Positions 7,727 through 15,886 of a DNA stretch of 64,000 nt are shown piece by piece. The notes beneath the pieces were generated by a model. That model had not been told where the DNA came from, did not search any database, and worked only from the letters and a program-made list of their open reading frames with translations. Both the position numbers and the translations under genes were made by a program. Source of the stretch: Streptomyces sp. NBC_00659 (lineage in GTDB: Bacteria > Actinomycetota > Actinomycetes > Streptomycetales > Streptomycetaceae); assembly GCF_036226925.1 (NCBI RefSeq), contig NZ_CP109031.1, forward strand, positions 6,014,001 to 6,078,000. Direction: 5' to 3'. Every line of letters begins with the position of its first letter. Positions within the stretch are counted from its first letter, which is position 1.

Positions 7727-8580
7727 GCGCCGTCAGCGACGCCGTGCGGGTCACGGCACCCTCGAACCCGGTCTACCAGTCCATCCGGGACTCCCTGGTC
7801 ATCGCCAAGCGGAACCTGATCAGAATGTCCAGGATCCCCGAGATGGTCATCTTCGGACTGATCCAGCCGATCATGTTCGTGGTGCTGTTCACCTATGTCT
7901 TCGGCGGGTCCATGAAGATCGGCGGCAGCACCAGCGCCACCGACTACACCAATTTCCTGATGGCCGGCATCTTCGCCCAGACCGTCACCTTCGCGACCGC
8001 GGGCGCCGGAGCGGGCATAGCCGACGACATGCACAAGGGCCTCATCGACCGCTTCCGGTCGCTGCCCATGGCGCGGGGCGCGGTGCTCACCGGCCGCACC
8101 CTGGCCGACCTCGTGCAGACCGCGCTGACCCTGCTGGTTCTCGCGGTGGTCGCCGTGATGGTCGGCTGGCGGGTCGGCTCGAACGGCAGCACCGACGCGT
8201 TCCGCGTCCTCGGGGCCTTCGGGCTGCTGCTCCTGCTCGGGTACGCGTTCACCTGGATCGGCGCGCTCATCGGCCTGTCCGTGCGGACGCCCGAGGCGGC
8301 CACCTCCGGCGGGCTGATCTGGCTCTTCCCGGTCACGTTCATCTCGAACGCGTTCGTGGACACCAGCAACATGACCCCCTGGCTGCGGCATGTCGCGGAC
8401 TGGAACCCGTTCAGCGCCACCGTGCAGGCCTGCCGGGTGCTGTTCGCCAACCCGGGCGTGTCGACGTCCGACGCCTGGCCCATGCGGCACTCCGTGTGGG
8501 CCTCGGTGATCTACTCGGTCCTGATCGTGGTGATCTTCCGGACGCTCGCCGTCCGCAAGTACCGCTCGGCGGCGGCGTGA
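7723..8580 (+). CDS. ABC-2 type transporter permease, DrrB-like
   Basis: The 285-aa membrane subunit pairs with the preceding ATPase; its GTG start overlaps the ATPase stop by 4 bp. It has a cytoplasmic N-terminus (NLIRMSRIPEMVIFGLIQPI) and six predicted transmembrane segments. The ABC-2 motif region is around residues 215-245 (FPVTFISNAFVDTSNMTPWL, then the NPFSATV segment), which is diagnostic for DrrB/NodJ-like permeases. The last codons (YRSAAA, stop) are the first copy of a 23-bp tandem repeat that continues beyond the stop. Confidence 0.9.
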   Translation: MSAVSDAVRVTAPSNPVYQSIRDSLVIAKRNLIRMSRIPEMVIFGLIQPIMFVVLFTYVFGGSMKIGGSTSATDYTNFLMAGIFAQTVTFATAGAGAGIADDMHKGLIDRFRSLPMARGAVLTGRTLADLVQTALTLLVLAVVAVMVGWRVGSNGSTDAFRVLGAFGLLLLLGYAFTWIGALIGLSVRTPEAATSGGLIWLFPVTFISNAFVDTSNMTPWLRHVADWNPFSATVQACRVLFANPGVSTSDAWPMRHSVWASVIYSVLIVVIFRTLAVRKYRSAAA

Positions 8581-8649
8581 GGTGCTGTTCGGCGACGGCG
8601 TGAGCTGCCGTTCGGCGGCGGTGTGAGGTACCGCTCGAAGACGGCGTGA
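8558..8649. repeat. four tandem 23-bp units, each ending in a TGA codon
   Basis: Units lie at 8558-8580, 8581-8603, 8604-8626 and 8627-8649. The first is the end of the permease gene including its stop. Each unit has the form (G/A)(G/C)T(A/G)C(C/T)G(T/C)TCGg-GGCG(G/T)TGA-like and closes with GTGA. As 23 is not a multiple of 3, successive TGA codons fall in different frames. The result is a stop codon in every frame just after the gene. Confidence 0.8.
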
Positions 8650-8680
8650 CGCCGGCGCCGCCCTCGACGCGGATATGGCA

Positions 8681-8707
8681 ATGCCCCCGGCGTGCTGCCG
8701 GGGGCAT
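8681..8707. terminator. bidirectional terminator between the ABC permease and greA
   Basis: ATGCCCCCGGC / GCCGGGGGCAT is an 11-bp perfect stem with a 5-nt loop (GTGCT), located between convergent genes that stop at 8580 (+) and 8728 (-). It is symmetrical enough to serve both strands. Confidence 0.8.
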
Positions 8708-8727
8708 CGTCGTCGCCGGTCTCGGGC

Positions 8728-9225
8728 TCAGCCCCGGTGCGGTTCGGCCTTGAGGATCTTCACCGAGGCGAGCTTGCCGTTCGGCAGCTCGTACTGGGCG
8801 TCCTCGCCGACCTTCTTGCCGTTCACTCCGGCGCCCAGCGGCGACTGCGGAGAGTACGTCTCCATGTCGGAGCTCGCGTACTCGCGGGAGCCGAGCAGGA
8901 AGTCCAGGGTGTCGTCCTCGTCGCCGTCGAAGGCGATGGTCACGATCATGCCGGGCGCGACCACGCCGTCCGCCGCGGGAGCCTCGCCGACCTTGGCGTT
9001 CTCCAGGAGCTGGGTCAGCTGGCGCACACGGAGCTCCTGCTTGCCCTGCTCTTCCTTGGCCGCGTGGTACCCGCCGTTCTCGCGCAGGTCGCCCTCCTCG
9101 CGCGCGGCCGCGATCTTGGCGGCGATCTCCGTGCGCGCAGGACCAGACAGGTACTCCAGCTCGGCCCTGAGCTGGTTGTACGCCTCCTGGGTCAGCCAGG
9201 TGACGTTCTCGCTGGTCTGGGTCAC
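8728..9225 (-). CDS. greA: transcription elongation factor GreA
   Basis: GreA binds the secondary channel of RNA polymerase and stimulates cleavage of backtracked RNA. The 165-aa protein has the N-terminal coiled coil (about residues 10-80) with the acidic tip motif EEGDLRENGGYHAAKEEQ and the C-terminal FKBP-like domain ending SPLGAGVNGKKVGE. The GTG at 9225 is preceded by GAGGAG at 7-8 nt and gives the standard length. The frame is open to 9255, but those codons overlap the ribosome-binding site. It converges on the ABC permease gene. Confidence 0.96.
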   Translation of the reverse strand: MTQTSENVTWLTQEAYNQLRAELEYLSGPARTEIAAKIAAAREEGDLRENGGYHAAKEEQGKQELRVRQLTQLLENAKVGEAPAADGVVAPGMIVTIAFDGDEDDTLDFLLGSREYASSDMETYSPQSPLGAGVNGKKVGEDAQYELPNGKLASVKILKAEPHRG

Positions 9226-9459
9226 AGGTGCTCCTCGTAGGTACTGGGAATACAAAGCATCGCCCTACCCAGAAGGATGTTCTCTCACGGGTGGGCGAAA
9301 CCACGAGCCTAACAATTCAGCGGCTCTGAGGGGAGGACATAAGACATCAGAATTGCATCAACGCAGGTCAGCCGCAGCCTGGCCGTAGGGTCAGGCGCTG
9401 GTTGCCCAGAGTGACGCCGGCCTGGGCCGATGCCGTCGGGTCCCGGTCTGCGGTGCCGC

Positions 9460-9858
9460 TCAGCCCGAGTGGCAGCCGAGGAGTTCCGCCGTGGTGCCCC
9501 GCGCCGTCGTACGCAGGGTGACCACCTTGTCGAGGCGGGAGGAGTCCTGGTCGAAGCGGAAATCGGCGCGGCCCACCTCGAGGCCGTCGGCGTCCTGCGA
9601 ACGCAACGTGCAGTAGCCCTTCGTGCCGGCGTCCTTGTGCACCTCCAGGTGCACCTCGACCGCGCTGTCCGAGACCGCCTTGAAGGTGATCACCTGCGCG
9701 CTGATCTCGGACCCGGCGATGTAGTCGTAGCCGAACCAGCCGACCACACCGATCAGGGCGACGCCCAGGACACCGCCGATGACCCTGAGCTTCCGGTCGG
9801 CCCGCTCGTCCGCGGAGCGGCCGTACCGGCCCTCGGGCAACGTGCTCGCCGTACTCAT
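9460..9858 (-). CDS. DUF4307 membrane protein
   Basis: The 132-aa protein has the actinobacterial DUF4307 pattern: a short charged N-terminus (LPEGRYGRSADERADRKL), one transmembrane helix (about residues 26-46, VIGGVLGVALIGVVGWFGYDY) and an external beta-rich domain with CTLRSQDADGLEVG. Its function is unknown. It sits between greA and mca and is divergent from mca, an order that as far as I recall is conserved in streptomycetes. A -10-like TATAGA at 9922-9927 in the shared gap could serve mca. Confidence 0.85.
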   Translation of the reverse strand: MSTASTLPEGRYGRSADERADRKLRVIGGVLGVALIGVVGWFGYDYIAGSEISAQVITFKAVSDSAVEVHLEVHKDAGTKGYCTLRSQDADGLEVGRADFRFDQDSSRLDKVVTLRTTARGTTAELLGCHSG

Positions 9859-9960
9859 GATCGTCCTCTCGGCCGGGTTCCAGAGCCGGACCCCGGAATT
9901 AATCGCCCCCCGATTCCGTCACTATAGAAGCCGCCCGCAGCGCGGAATCACGCCGGGCGC

Positions 9961-10000
9961 CGACAGCCGACCGACTCAGGCGACAGCCGACCGACCGAGG
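9961..10000. repeat. 20-bp direct repeat before mca
   Basis: CGACAGCCGACCGAC occurs at 9961-9975 and 9981-9995 in two tandem 20-bp units that differ only near their ends. They lie immediately upstream of the mca leader, on a gap shared with the DUF4307 gene, and could be a duplicated binding site. Confidence 0.65.
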
Positions 10001-10008
10001 ATTGAGTC

Positions 10009-10890
10009 TTGACTGACCAGCTGCGACTGATGGCCGTGCACGCCCACCCCGACGACGAGTCGAGCAAGGGTGCGGCCACCATGGCGAAGTACGTGTCCGA
10101 GGGGGTGGACGTGCTGGTCGTGACCTGCACGGGCGGGGAGCGCGGCTCCATCCTCAATCCCAAGCTTCAGGGCGACAAGTACATCGAGGAGAACATCCAC
10201 GAGGTACGCAAGAAGGAGATGGACGAGGCCCGCGAGATCCTCGGCGTCAAGCAGGAGTGGCTCGGCTTCGTCGACTCGGGTCTGCCCGAGGGGGACCCGC
10301 TGCCGCCGCTGCCCGAGGGCTGCTTCGCCCTGGAGGACGTCGACAAGGCGGCCGGCGAGCTGGTCAAGCAGATCCGCTCGTTCCGCCCGCAGGTGATCAC
10401 CACGTACGACGAGAACGGTGGCTACCCGCACCCCGACCACATCATGACCCACAAGATCTCGATGGTGGCCTTCGAGGGCGCGACGGACACCGAGAAGTAC
10501 CCGGAGTCCGAGTTCGGGCCGGCGTTCCAGCCGCGGAAGCTGTACTACAACCAGGGCTTCAACCGGCCGCGCACCGAGGCGCTGCACCACGCGCTCCTGG
10601 ACCGCGGGATGGAGTCGCCGTACGCGGACTGGCTGAAGCGCTGGAGCGAGTTCGAGCGCGTCGAGCGCACGCTGACCACACACGTTCCGTGCGCGGACTT
10701 CTTCGAGATCCGTGACAAGGCGCTGATCGCGCACGCCACGCAGATCGACCCGGACGGCGGCTGGTTCAAGGTCCCCATGGACATCCAGCGGGAGGTCTGG
10801 CCGACCGAGGAGTACGAGCTCGCGAAGTCCCTCGTGGACACATCCCTCCCCGAGGCCGACCTCTTTGCGGGCATCCGCGACAATGCCTGA
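10009..10890 (+). CDS. mca: mycothiol S-conjugate amidase Mca
   Basis: This zinc amidase cleaves mycothiol S-conjugates, releasing mercapturic acids for export and GlcN-Ins for recycling; it detoxifies electrophiles in actinobacteria. The 293-aa protein has the LmbE/PIG-L zinc motif AHPDDE (residues 11-16) and the later PHPDH zinc motif (about residues 142-146). TGGERGSILNP is shared with MshB/Mca. The Mca-specific block EKYPESEFGPAFQPRKLYYN (about 165-184) favours Mca over the deacetylase MshB. The start is TTG at 10009, giving the family length; the first ATG would begin at codon 8. Confidence 0.93.
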   Translation: MTDQLRLMAVHAHPDDESSKGAATMAKYVSEGVDVLVVTCTGGERGSILNPKLQGDKYIEENIHEVRKKEMDEAREILGVKQEWLGFVDSGLPEGDPLPPLPEGCFALEDVDKAAGELVKQIRSFRPQVITTYDENGGYPHPDHIMTHKISMVAFEGATDTEKYPESEFGPAFQPRKLYYNQGFNRPRTEALHHALLDRGMESPYADWLKRWSEFERVERTLTTHVPCADFFEIRDKALIAHATQIDPDGGWFKVPMDIQREVWPTEEYELAKSLVDTSLPEADLFAGIRDNA

Positions 10891-11134
10891 CATGAGCGCA
10901 AGCCTGGCACTGACGCACCTCGTCCCCCTCGCCAAGGAGGTCGACGAGAACAAGGTCACCCCCGGCGTCCTCGGCTTCATCGTCTTCGCGGTGATGGCCC
11001 TGGCCGTCTGGGGCCTGATGAAGTCCATGAACCGTCACATGGGCAAGGTCTCCTTCGAGCAGGACTCCGAGAACGAGGCGGCGTCCGCCGACGGCTCCGG
11101 CCCCGGCGGGAAGACGGCTCCCGCGAAGGGCTGA
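10883..11134 (+). CDS. small single-pass membrane protein downstream of mca
   Basis: The 83-aa protein (80 aa if the ATG at 10892 is used) overlaps or abuts the mca stop, so the two are probably co-transcribed. It has one hydrophobic helix (VLGFIVFAVMALAVWGLM) followed by a basic segment (KSMNRHMGK) and an acidic, Gly/Ser-rich tail. No known domain was recognised. Conservation next to mca would suggest a link with detoxification, but nothing in the sequence shows it. Confidence 0.75.
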   Translation: MPDMSASLALTHLVPLAKEVDENKVTPGVLGFIVFAVMALAVWGLMKSMNRHMGKVSFEQDSENEAASADGSGPGGKTAPAKG

Positions 11135-11475
11135 GCCTGCGCCGCGAGGGGCCGAGCCCGGGCGCTCGCCGCCCGTGTGCGTCCGGCCCCCCCGCGGACC
11201 CGTGGACCGGTGACCCGTGGGTCTGCGGACCTGCGGACCCGTGACCCGTGGACCGGTGGACCGGTGGACCGGTGGAGCTCCGGCCCCCGGCGACCCTCGG
11301 GAGGTCGCGGACCCGCGGGAGCCGTGAGCGATGACCGGCACCCCGGTGTGAGGCCTTCCGGGCACACACCGGGCTCCGGCGCGCGCCCGGAAGCCTGTCC
11401 GGAACCCCGCCCCGAAGCCCGGCCGACCGCTCCGGTGCGCACCCGAGGGGCCGACCGCCTCACGTCGCGGTCACG
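11135..11475. repeat. intergenic region with degenerate GGACCGGTG-type repeats
   Basis: This 341-bp convergent gap has no credible gene. From about 11195 to 11276 it consists of 9-10 bp near-repeats built on GTGGACCGG / GTGACCCGT / GCGGACC. They are the clearest at 11248-11276, where GTGGACCGGTGGACCGGTG appears in tandem. The rest is GC-rich with short dyads. It may act as a terminator zone for both flanking genes. Confidence 0.6.
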
Positions 11476-14400
11476 TCACGTCGTCACGGCCACGCCCATC
11501 ACCTCGCGGGCGTGCCGCCCCGGCACCATGCCCAGCCGCCAGGCCTGCCAGCCGGCGTCCAGGTCCACTCCCCGCTCCAGCAGCAGCCGGTACGCCTCGA
11601 TGAAGTCGTCCAGCCTGCCGTCGCGGGTGGCGTGTCCGGCCCGCGAGAGCTGCGACAGCTCCTCCAGGGCCACCGCGGCGCCCACCTCATGGCCGCCCGG
11701 CGCCGCGTAGGGGAGCAGCGTGCAGCGCAGGAAGCGGGCCCAGTCCTCCCCGCGGCGGTCGCCGTACGAGGCGAACAGACCGGCGGCCTCGTCGCACAGC
11801 GACAGCGCCTGCTGGGTACGGGCGTTGCCCGCGTCGACGACGGCGAGTTCCAGGCACGTCCACGCCTCGCCGTGAGCCACCCCGATGCGCTGGAAGTCCG
11901 CGCGGGCGTCGACGAGGAGCTGGCGGGCGAAGCCCGAGTTCCGCAGGGAGCCCGTCTGCGCGGCGCGCTGGTCGCGGGTCACGCGGGCCGAGTGGTGGCG
12001 GGCGCAGGCCAGCCCGTAGACGTCCCGCATGCGCGAGAACATCGTCCTCGACCGCTCCAGCTCCCGCACCGCCTGGTCCAGGTCGCCGGTCTCCTCCAGG
12101 GACTGGCCCAGGTAGTACACCGTCCACGCCTCGCCGCGCGCGTCCTCGTTCTCGCGGTGCGAGGAGGCCGCCTGGCGCAGCCCGTCGACCGCGGCCGAAG
12201 GGTCGCCCTCGACGAGTCGCGCGCGGGCGAGCTGGGTGAGCGCCCAGGCCTCCCCGCGGGCGTCGCGCGTACGGCCGTACAGGTCGAGCGCCTCGCGCAG
12301 TTCACGTTCGGCGCGCGGTACGTCGCCCATCCGCAGCCCGAGCTGGCCGAGCTGGAAGTGGGCCCAGGCCTCGCCGTGGACCGAACCGCTCTCGCGGTGC
12401 AGGACCAGGGCCTCGGTGAGCAGGCCCAGTGCCCGGCCGAGCCGGGACCGGTCGCGTTCCACCGCCGCGAGCGCGTGCATCGTCCAGGCGCGGTCGGCCG
12501 CCAGCTCGGGTGAGGCCTGGAGGTCCATGGCCTCCTGGAGCTTGGCCGCCGCCTCGACGAGGGTGCCCTGGTGGTGCAGCGTGATGCCGAGGGAGCACAG
12601 CGCCCTGGCGGCCCCCGCGTCGTGATGGGCCTCGAAATAGAGATCCACCACCGCGGCCAGGGTCGTCCGCGCCTTGTCCAGCTCGCCGAGCTGGCGGGCC
12701 GCGATACCCGTGCGCCACTGCACCGAGCGGACCAGGAGCCCCTGGTCGACGGCCTGGGTCAGCTCGCTGATCTCGCCCAGCCGGTACAGATCGCCGCGCA
12801 GCAGGCAGTAGTCGCACAGAGCGCCCAGCAGATGGAGCACCGCCGCCTGGTCCACCCCCTCCGCGTGCCGCAGGGCCGCCGTGATGAAGCTCGACTCGTC
12901 GTCCAGCCAGCGCAGCGCGGCGTCCAGGGAGGTGAAGCCCTGCGGCCCGAACTGGTCGGCGCGCGTCGACGTCCGGCCGTCCACCAGGCGGATCACCGAA
13001 TCGGCGAGTTCCGCGTAGTTCACGATCAGCCGCTCCTGCGCCGCCGTGCGCTCCGAGGCCTCCTCCTCGTCGAGGAGGCGGGCCGCCGCGAAGGTCCGCA
13101 CGAGATCGTGCAGGCGGTAGCGGCTGCCACGCACGTGGTCGATCAGACCCGCCCGGGAGAGGTCGGTCAGATGACGGACGGCCTCGGGTTCGTCCGTCGC
13201 GAGCAGGGACGCCGCCGCTGCCGCGCCCAGCGAGGCCCGGCCGGCCAGGGCCAGCCGGCGCAGCAGCCGGCGCGCCGTGTCCGACTGGTCCGTGTAGCGC
13301 AGCCACAGCACCCGTTCGACGGGCTCCACCGGGCCGTAGGCCGCGAGGTCGCCGGCGAGGGCGCGCGGGGTGCGGGGGCCGAGCGAGGAGCCCGCGACCC
13401 GCAGCGCCAGCGGCAGACCGCCGCACAACTCCCGTATCAGGTCGGATGATTCGGCGTCGTACGGACCGGAGGCGTCCTGTGCCGCCGCGGTCAGCAGCTC
13501 CTCGGAGCCTGCCGCGTCCAGTGCCTCCACGGGGAGCTGGTGCACCCAGGCGGAGAGACCGGCGGGCAGGTCGAGGGGTTTGCGCGCGGTCACCAGGACC
13601 AGGCTCTCGGAGCGCTCGGGGACCAGGGTGCGTACCTGCTCGGCGTCGCTCGCGTCGTCCAGCACGATCGTCACGGGCAGGCCGGTCAGATGCTGGTGGT
13701 AGAGCTCGCTCAGTCGTTTGACCTGCTGGTCCTGCGAGGAGCGTTCGCGGAAGAGGAGCTGTTCGCGCGGGGCGCCCAGCCGGTTCAGCAGGTGCAGGAG
13801 CGCGTCGCGGGTGGTGAGCGGCGGATCGTCCGGGCTGTCGCTCCGCAGGTCGACCACGCACGCGCCGCGGAACTGGTCCTTGAGGGCGTGCGCCGCCCGG
13901 ACCGCGAGGGTGCTGCGGCCGGAGCCGGGGGCGCCGTGCAGCACGACGACCGTCGGTCTCGTCTCCGTGCTCGCGCGGGCCGCGTGAACCCACTGCGCGA
14001 TCCGCGACAGTTCCGTGCGGCGCCCGGTGAACGGGCCCTCCTGTTCCGGGAGCTGGCCGAAGGATTGCTCCAGCACGCTGCGCCGGCGGGCGGCCGCGCT
14101 CTTGTCGGTGCGCCGCAGCTGGGGGGCGCCCTTCTTGGCGCCGGTGGTGGCGGTGAGCACCCGCTGCTGGTCGAGGAACGGCCGGATGCCCCGTACTTCC
14201 AGGGCCGTCAGCCACTGGAGGCGCAACTGCTCGGGGCCGCCGGGCTGCCCCAGGGCTCCGGCGCGGCGGCTCGCGGCGGGTACGTGCGAGGCCGTCACCT
14301 TGAGGACGGTGGCGGTCGCGCCCGCCACGGCCACCGTCGCTCCGGTGCCGACGGCCGTGCCGGCGCCGGTGCCGAGGGCCAGGTCGCAGGCGACGGCGGC

Positions 14401-14670
14401 GAGCGCGCCGACCGCGGCCACCAGCAGGGGAGTTCCGGATCCCTCGCGGGCGAACCGCTGCCCGAAGGTCAGCCGTCCGGCCTCGGACTCGTCCAGCGCC
14501 CGTGTGTACGCCGTGTACTCCTCGGCGGCCGTCTCCGCCATCGCGTCGAGCGAGGCCCGCGTCCGGGACAGTAACGCCGTCCCGTCCGCACGCCCCCCTG
14601 AGCGGCGCACCTCCTCCTCGACGGCCCGGACCAACAGCCGCTCGGCCTCCGCCCGATGGCCGTCCCGCAT
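11476..14670 (-). CDS. STAND-type NB-ARC ATPase with TPR repeats
   Basis: The 1,064-aa signalling ATPase has several parts. An N-terminal region with two short hydrophobic segments (about residues 85-135, VAAVGALAAVACDLALGTG, TVAVAGATATVLKV) may touch the membrane. An NB-ARC/AAA core starts near 215 (FTGRRTELSRIAQWV) with Walker A GAPGSGRST, Walker B VTIVLDDAS and the later GLPLALRVAGS (GLPL motif). A winged-helix-like segment (YRLHDLVRTFAAARL) follows, and then some 450 residues of TPR repeats with recurrent GEAWA. There is no SARP-type DNA-binding domain. Such proteins switch by nucleotide-driven oligomerisation and often act in regulation or defence. The ATG at 14670 follows GGAGGGGG; the longer open frame overlaps the upstream gene. 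Confidence 0.85.
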   Translation of the reverse strand: MRDGHRAEAERLLVRAVEEEVRRSGGRADGTALLSRTRASLDAMAETAAEEYTAYTRALDESEAGRLTFGQRFAREGSGTPLLVAAVGALAAVACDLALGTGAGTAVGTGATVAVAGATATVLKVTASHVPAASRRAGALGQPGGPEQLRLQWLTALEVRGIRPFLDQQRVLTATTGAKKGAPQLRRTDKSAAARRRSVLEQSFGQLPEQEGPFTGRRTELSRIAQWVHAARASTETRPTVVVLHGAPGSGRSTLAVRAAHALKDQFRGACVVDLRSDSPDDPPLTTRDALLHLLNRLGAPREQLLFRERSSQDQQVKRLSELYHQHLTGLPVTIVLDDASDAEQVRTLVPERSESLVLVTARKPLDLPAGLSAWVHQLPVEALDAAGSEELLTAAAQDASGPYDAESSDLIRELCGGLPLALRVAGSSLGPRTPRALAGDLAAYGPVEPVERVLWLRYTDQSDTARRLLRRLALAGRASLGAAAAASLLATDEPEAVRHLTDLSRAGLIDHVRGSRYRLHDLVRTFAAARLLDEEEASERTAAQERLIVNYAELADSVIRLVDGRTSTRADQFGPQGFTSLDAALRWLDDESSFITAALRHAEGVDQAAVLHLLGALCDYCLLRGDLYRLGEISELTQAVDQGLLVRSVQWRTGIAARQLGELDKARTTLAAVVDLYFEAHHDAGAARALCSLGITLHHQGTLVEAAAKLQEAMDLQASPELAADRAWTMHALAAVERDRSRLGRALGLLTEALVLHRESGSVHGEAWAHFQLGQLGLRMGDVPRAERELREALDLYGRTRDARGEAWALTQLARARLVEGDPSAAVDGLRQAASSHRENEDARGEAWTVYYLGQSLEETGDLDQAVRELERSRTMFSRMRDVYGLACARHHSARVTRDQRAAQTGSLRNSGFARQLLVDARADFQRIGVAHGEAWTCLELAVVDAGNARTQQALSLCDEAAGLFASYGDRRGEDWARFLRCTLLPYAAPGGHEVGAAVALEELSQLSRAGHATRDGRLDDFIEAYRLLLERGVDLDAGWQAWRLGMVPGRHAREVMGVAVTT

Positions 14671-14747
14671 GTCACGTCCCCCTCCGGCAGCAACTCCCTG
14701 GCCTACGAGTGTCCTTCGGCCGGGACGCGAACGCGAGGGGGCGTCGA

Positions 14748-15209
14748 TCATTCGCCGCGATCGCGTGTGCCCGGCTCCGGAGTTCGCCCCCTCGGACGCA
14801 CGAGCTCCGGCTGTTCATCGCGTGGGGCGCGGCCTTTGGAGAGAGCGAGGAACACGCAGGCGCAGGCGAGTCCCGCCTCCGCCACCGCGCAGGCCAGGGC
14901 CTGGACCAGAGGGGCGCCCGGCTGCGCGGTGGTTATGTCGAACCAGGCGTCGAGCACCGCGACGGCGGCCGTCGCCGAGGCGGTCAGCCGGGCGCGCGGA
15001 TCGCGGCGCAGCCCCAGCACGGCGGTCGCCGCGCAGCCCGTGGCCATCAGCACGTCGAGTCCCGCCCAGGCCACCTGCCAGTTCCGCACCTCGGTGCTCG
15101 CCGGGAGCGTCCGCACGAGGAGCACCATCCACGGCACGAGCGCCACGGCGATGACACCGAGCAGCACCAGAGCCCAGTCGCTTCGCATGACGGCGCGATT
15201 CGTCTTCAT
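14748..15209 (-). CDS. four-helix membrane protein divergent from the ArsR-like regulator
   Basis: The 153-aa integral membrane protein has four hydrophobic segments (about residues 13-32, 47-66, 78-92, 103-122) and a charged C-terminal tail (RPRGRTPEPGTRDRGE). No known family was recognised. It faces the ArsR-type regulator across a gap containing two overlapping 10-bp palindromes, so it is a likely target of that regulator. It lies 77 bp upstream of the STAND gene on the same strand and may be co-transcribed with it. Confidence 0.75.
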   Translation of the reverse strand: MKTNRAVMRSDWALVLLGVIAVALVPWMVLLVRTLPASTEVRNWQVAWAGLDVLMATGCAATAVLGLRRDPRARLTASATAAVAVLDAWFDITTAQPGAPLVQALACAVAEAGLACACVFLALSKGRAPRDEQPELVRPRGRTPEPGTRDRGE

Positions 15210-15250
15210 GCCTCCACGATAGAACCACAGAGGAATTTCTGCAAAGAAAA

Positions 15251-15267
15251 TTCTGCAGAACTAGTTC
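15251..15267. promoter_or_regulatory. overlapping palindromes, candidate ArsR-type operator
   Basis: TTCTGCAGAA (15251-15260) and GAACTAGTTC (15258-15267) are both perfect 10-bp palindromes sharing three bases. They are flanked by CCACAG (15225-15230) and CTGTGG (15267-15272) in inverted orientation. This AT-rich island lies between two divergent genes, one encoding a winged-helix regulator, in very GC-rich DNA. Autoregulation is the simplest reading. Confidence 0.55.
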
Positions 15268-15301
15268 TGTGGAAGAGGTGGGCCGGAGATACCGTGTCCG
15301 T

Positions 15302-15886
15302 ATGCCCGACCCCGAGCTGACCGGTCTCGAACGCACCGCCCTGTACAAGTCCCTCGGCAGCCCGCTGCGCCGCCGCATCCTCGACTACCTCGGCCGGCAC
15401 GGCGAGGCGAACTCGACCGTGCTCGCCAGGGAACTCGGCGAGAGCTCCGGCACGACCAGCTACCACCTGCGCAAGCTGGCCGACCAGCATCTGATCGAGG
15501 AGATCGCGGAGAAGTCGGGCGGCCGTGAACGCTGGTGGCGGGCCCTGCCGTTCAGTCACACCACACCCGATCCGGCCACGATGGCCCCTGAGGAGCTCGC
15601 GGCCGCCGAGGGCGTGGCGCGCCTGAAGATCGAGATGGATACCGGGCTGTACCTCCGGGCGCACAAGGAGTACGCGGGGCCCGAGGGGTGGGCCCAGGTC
15701 CAGCGCTCCGGCAACTGGATGACCAGGGAAGAACTCCTGGACTTCGTACGCGAGTACCGGGCGCTCCTGGACCGGTACGGCCACGCTCGTGAAGACGCCC
15801 CCGACGGGGCGCGCCCGGTGCATCTGCGCTTCTACGCCGTCCCGGACGCCGTGGGAGAGTGGCAGGGTGAACCGACTGGCCCATGA
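15302..15886 (+). CDS. ArsR/DUF-type winged-helix transcriptional regulator
   Basis: The 194-aa protein has an N-terminal ArsR-like winged helix-turn-helix (about residues 12-85). [20 protein letters not shown] is followed by the [17 protein letters not shown] recognition helix and the wing [11 protein letters not shown]. The C-terminal half is the helical effector domain common to this actinobacterial subfamily ([17 protein letters not shown]). No Cys-rich metal site was seen, so it is not a classical metal sensor. The ATG at 15302 is preferred over a GTG at 15269, which lies inside the palindromic operator. The downstream thioredoxin-fold gene starts within its last codons. Confidence 0.85.
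   Translation: MPDPELTGLERTALYKSLGSPLRRRILDYLGRHGEANSTVLARELGESSGTTSYHLRKLADQHLIEEIAEKSGGRERWWRALPFSHTTPDPATMAPEELAAAEGVARLKIEMDTGLYLRAHKEYAGPEGWAQVQRSGNWMTREELLDFVREYRALLDRYGHAREDAPDGARPVHLRFYAVPDAVGEWQGEPTGP

Noticed and set aside
6692..8580. Part of an antibiotic biosynthetic cluster because of the DrrAB-like exporter
   Set aside because: No biosynthetic enzymes are near; flanking genes are housekeeping (ilvA, greA, mca).
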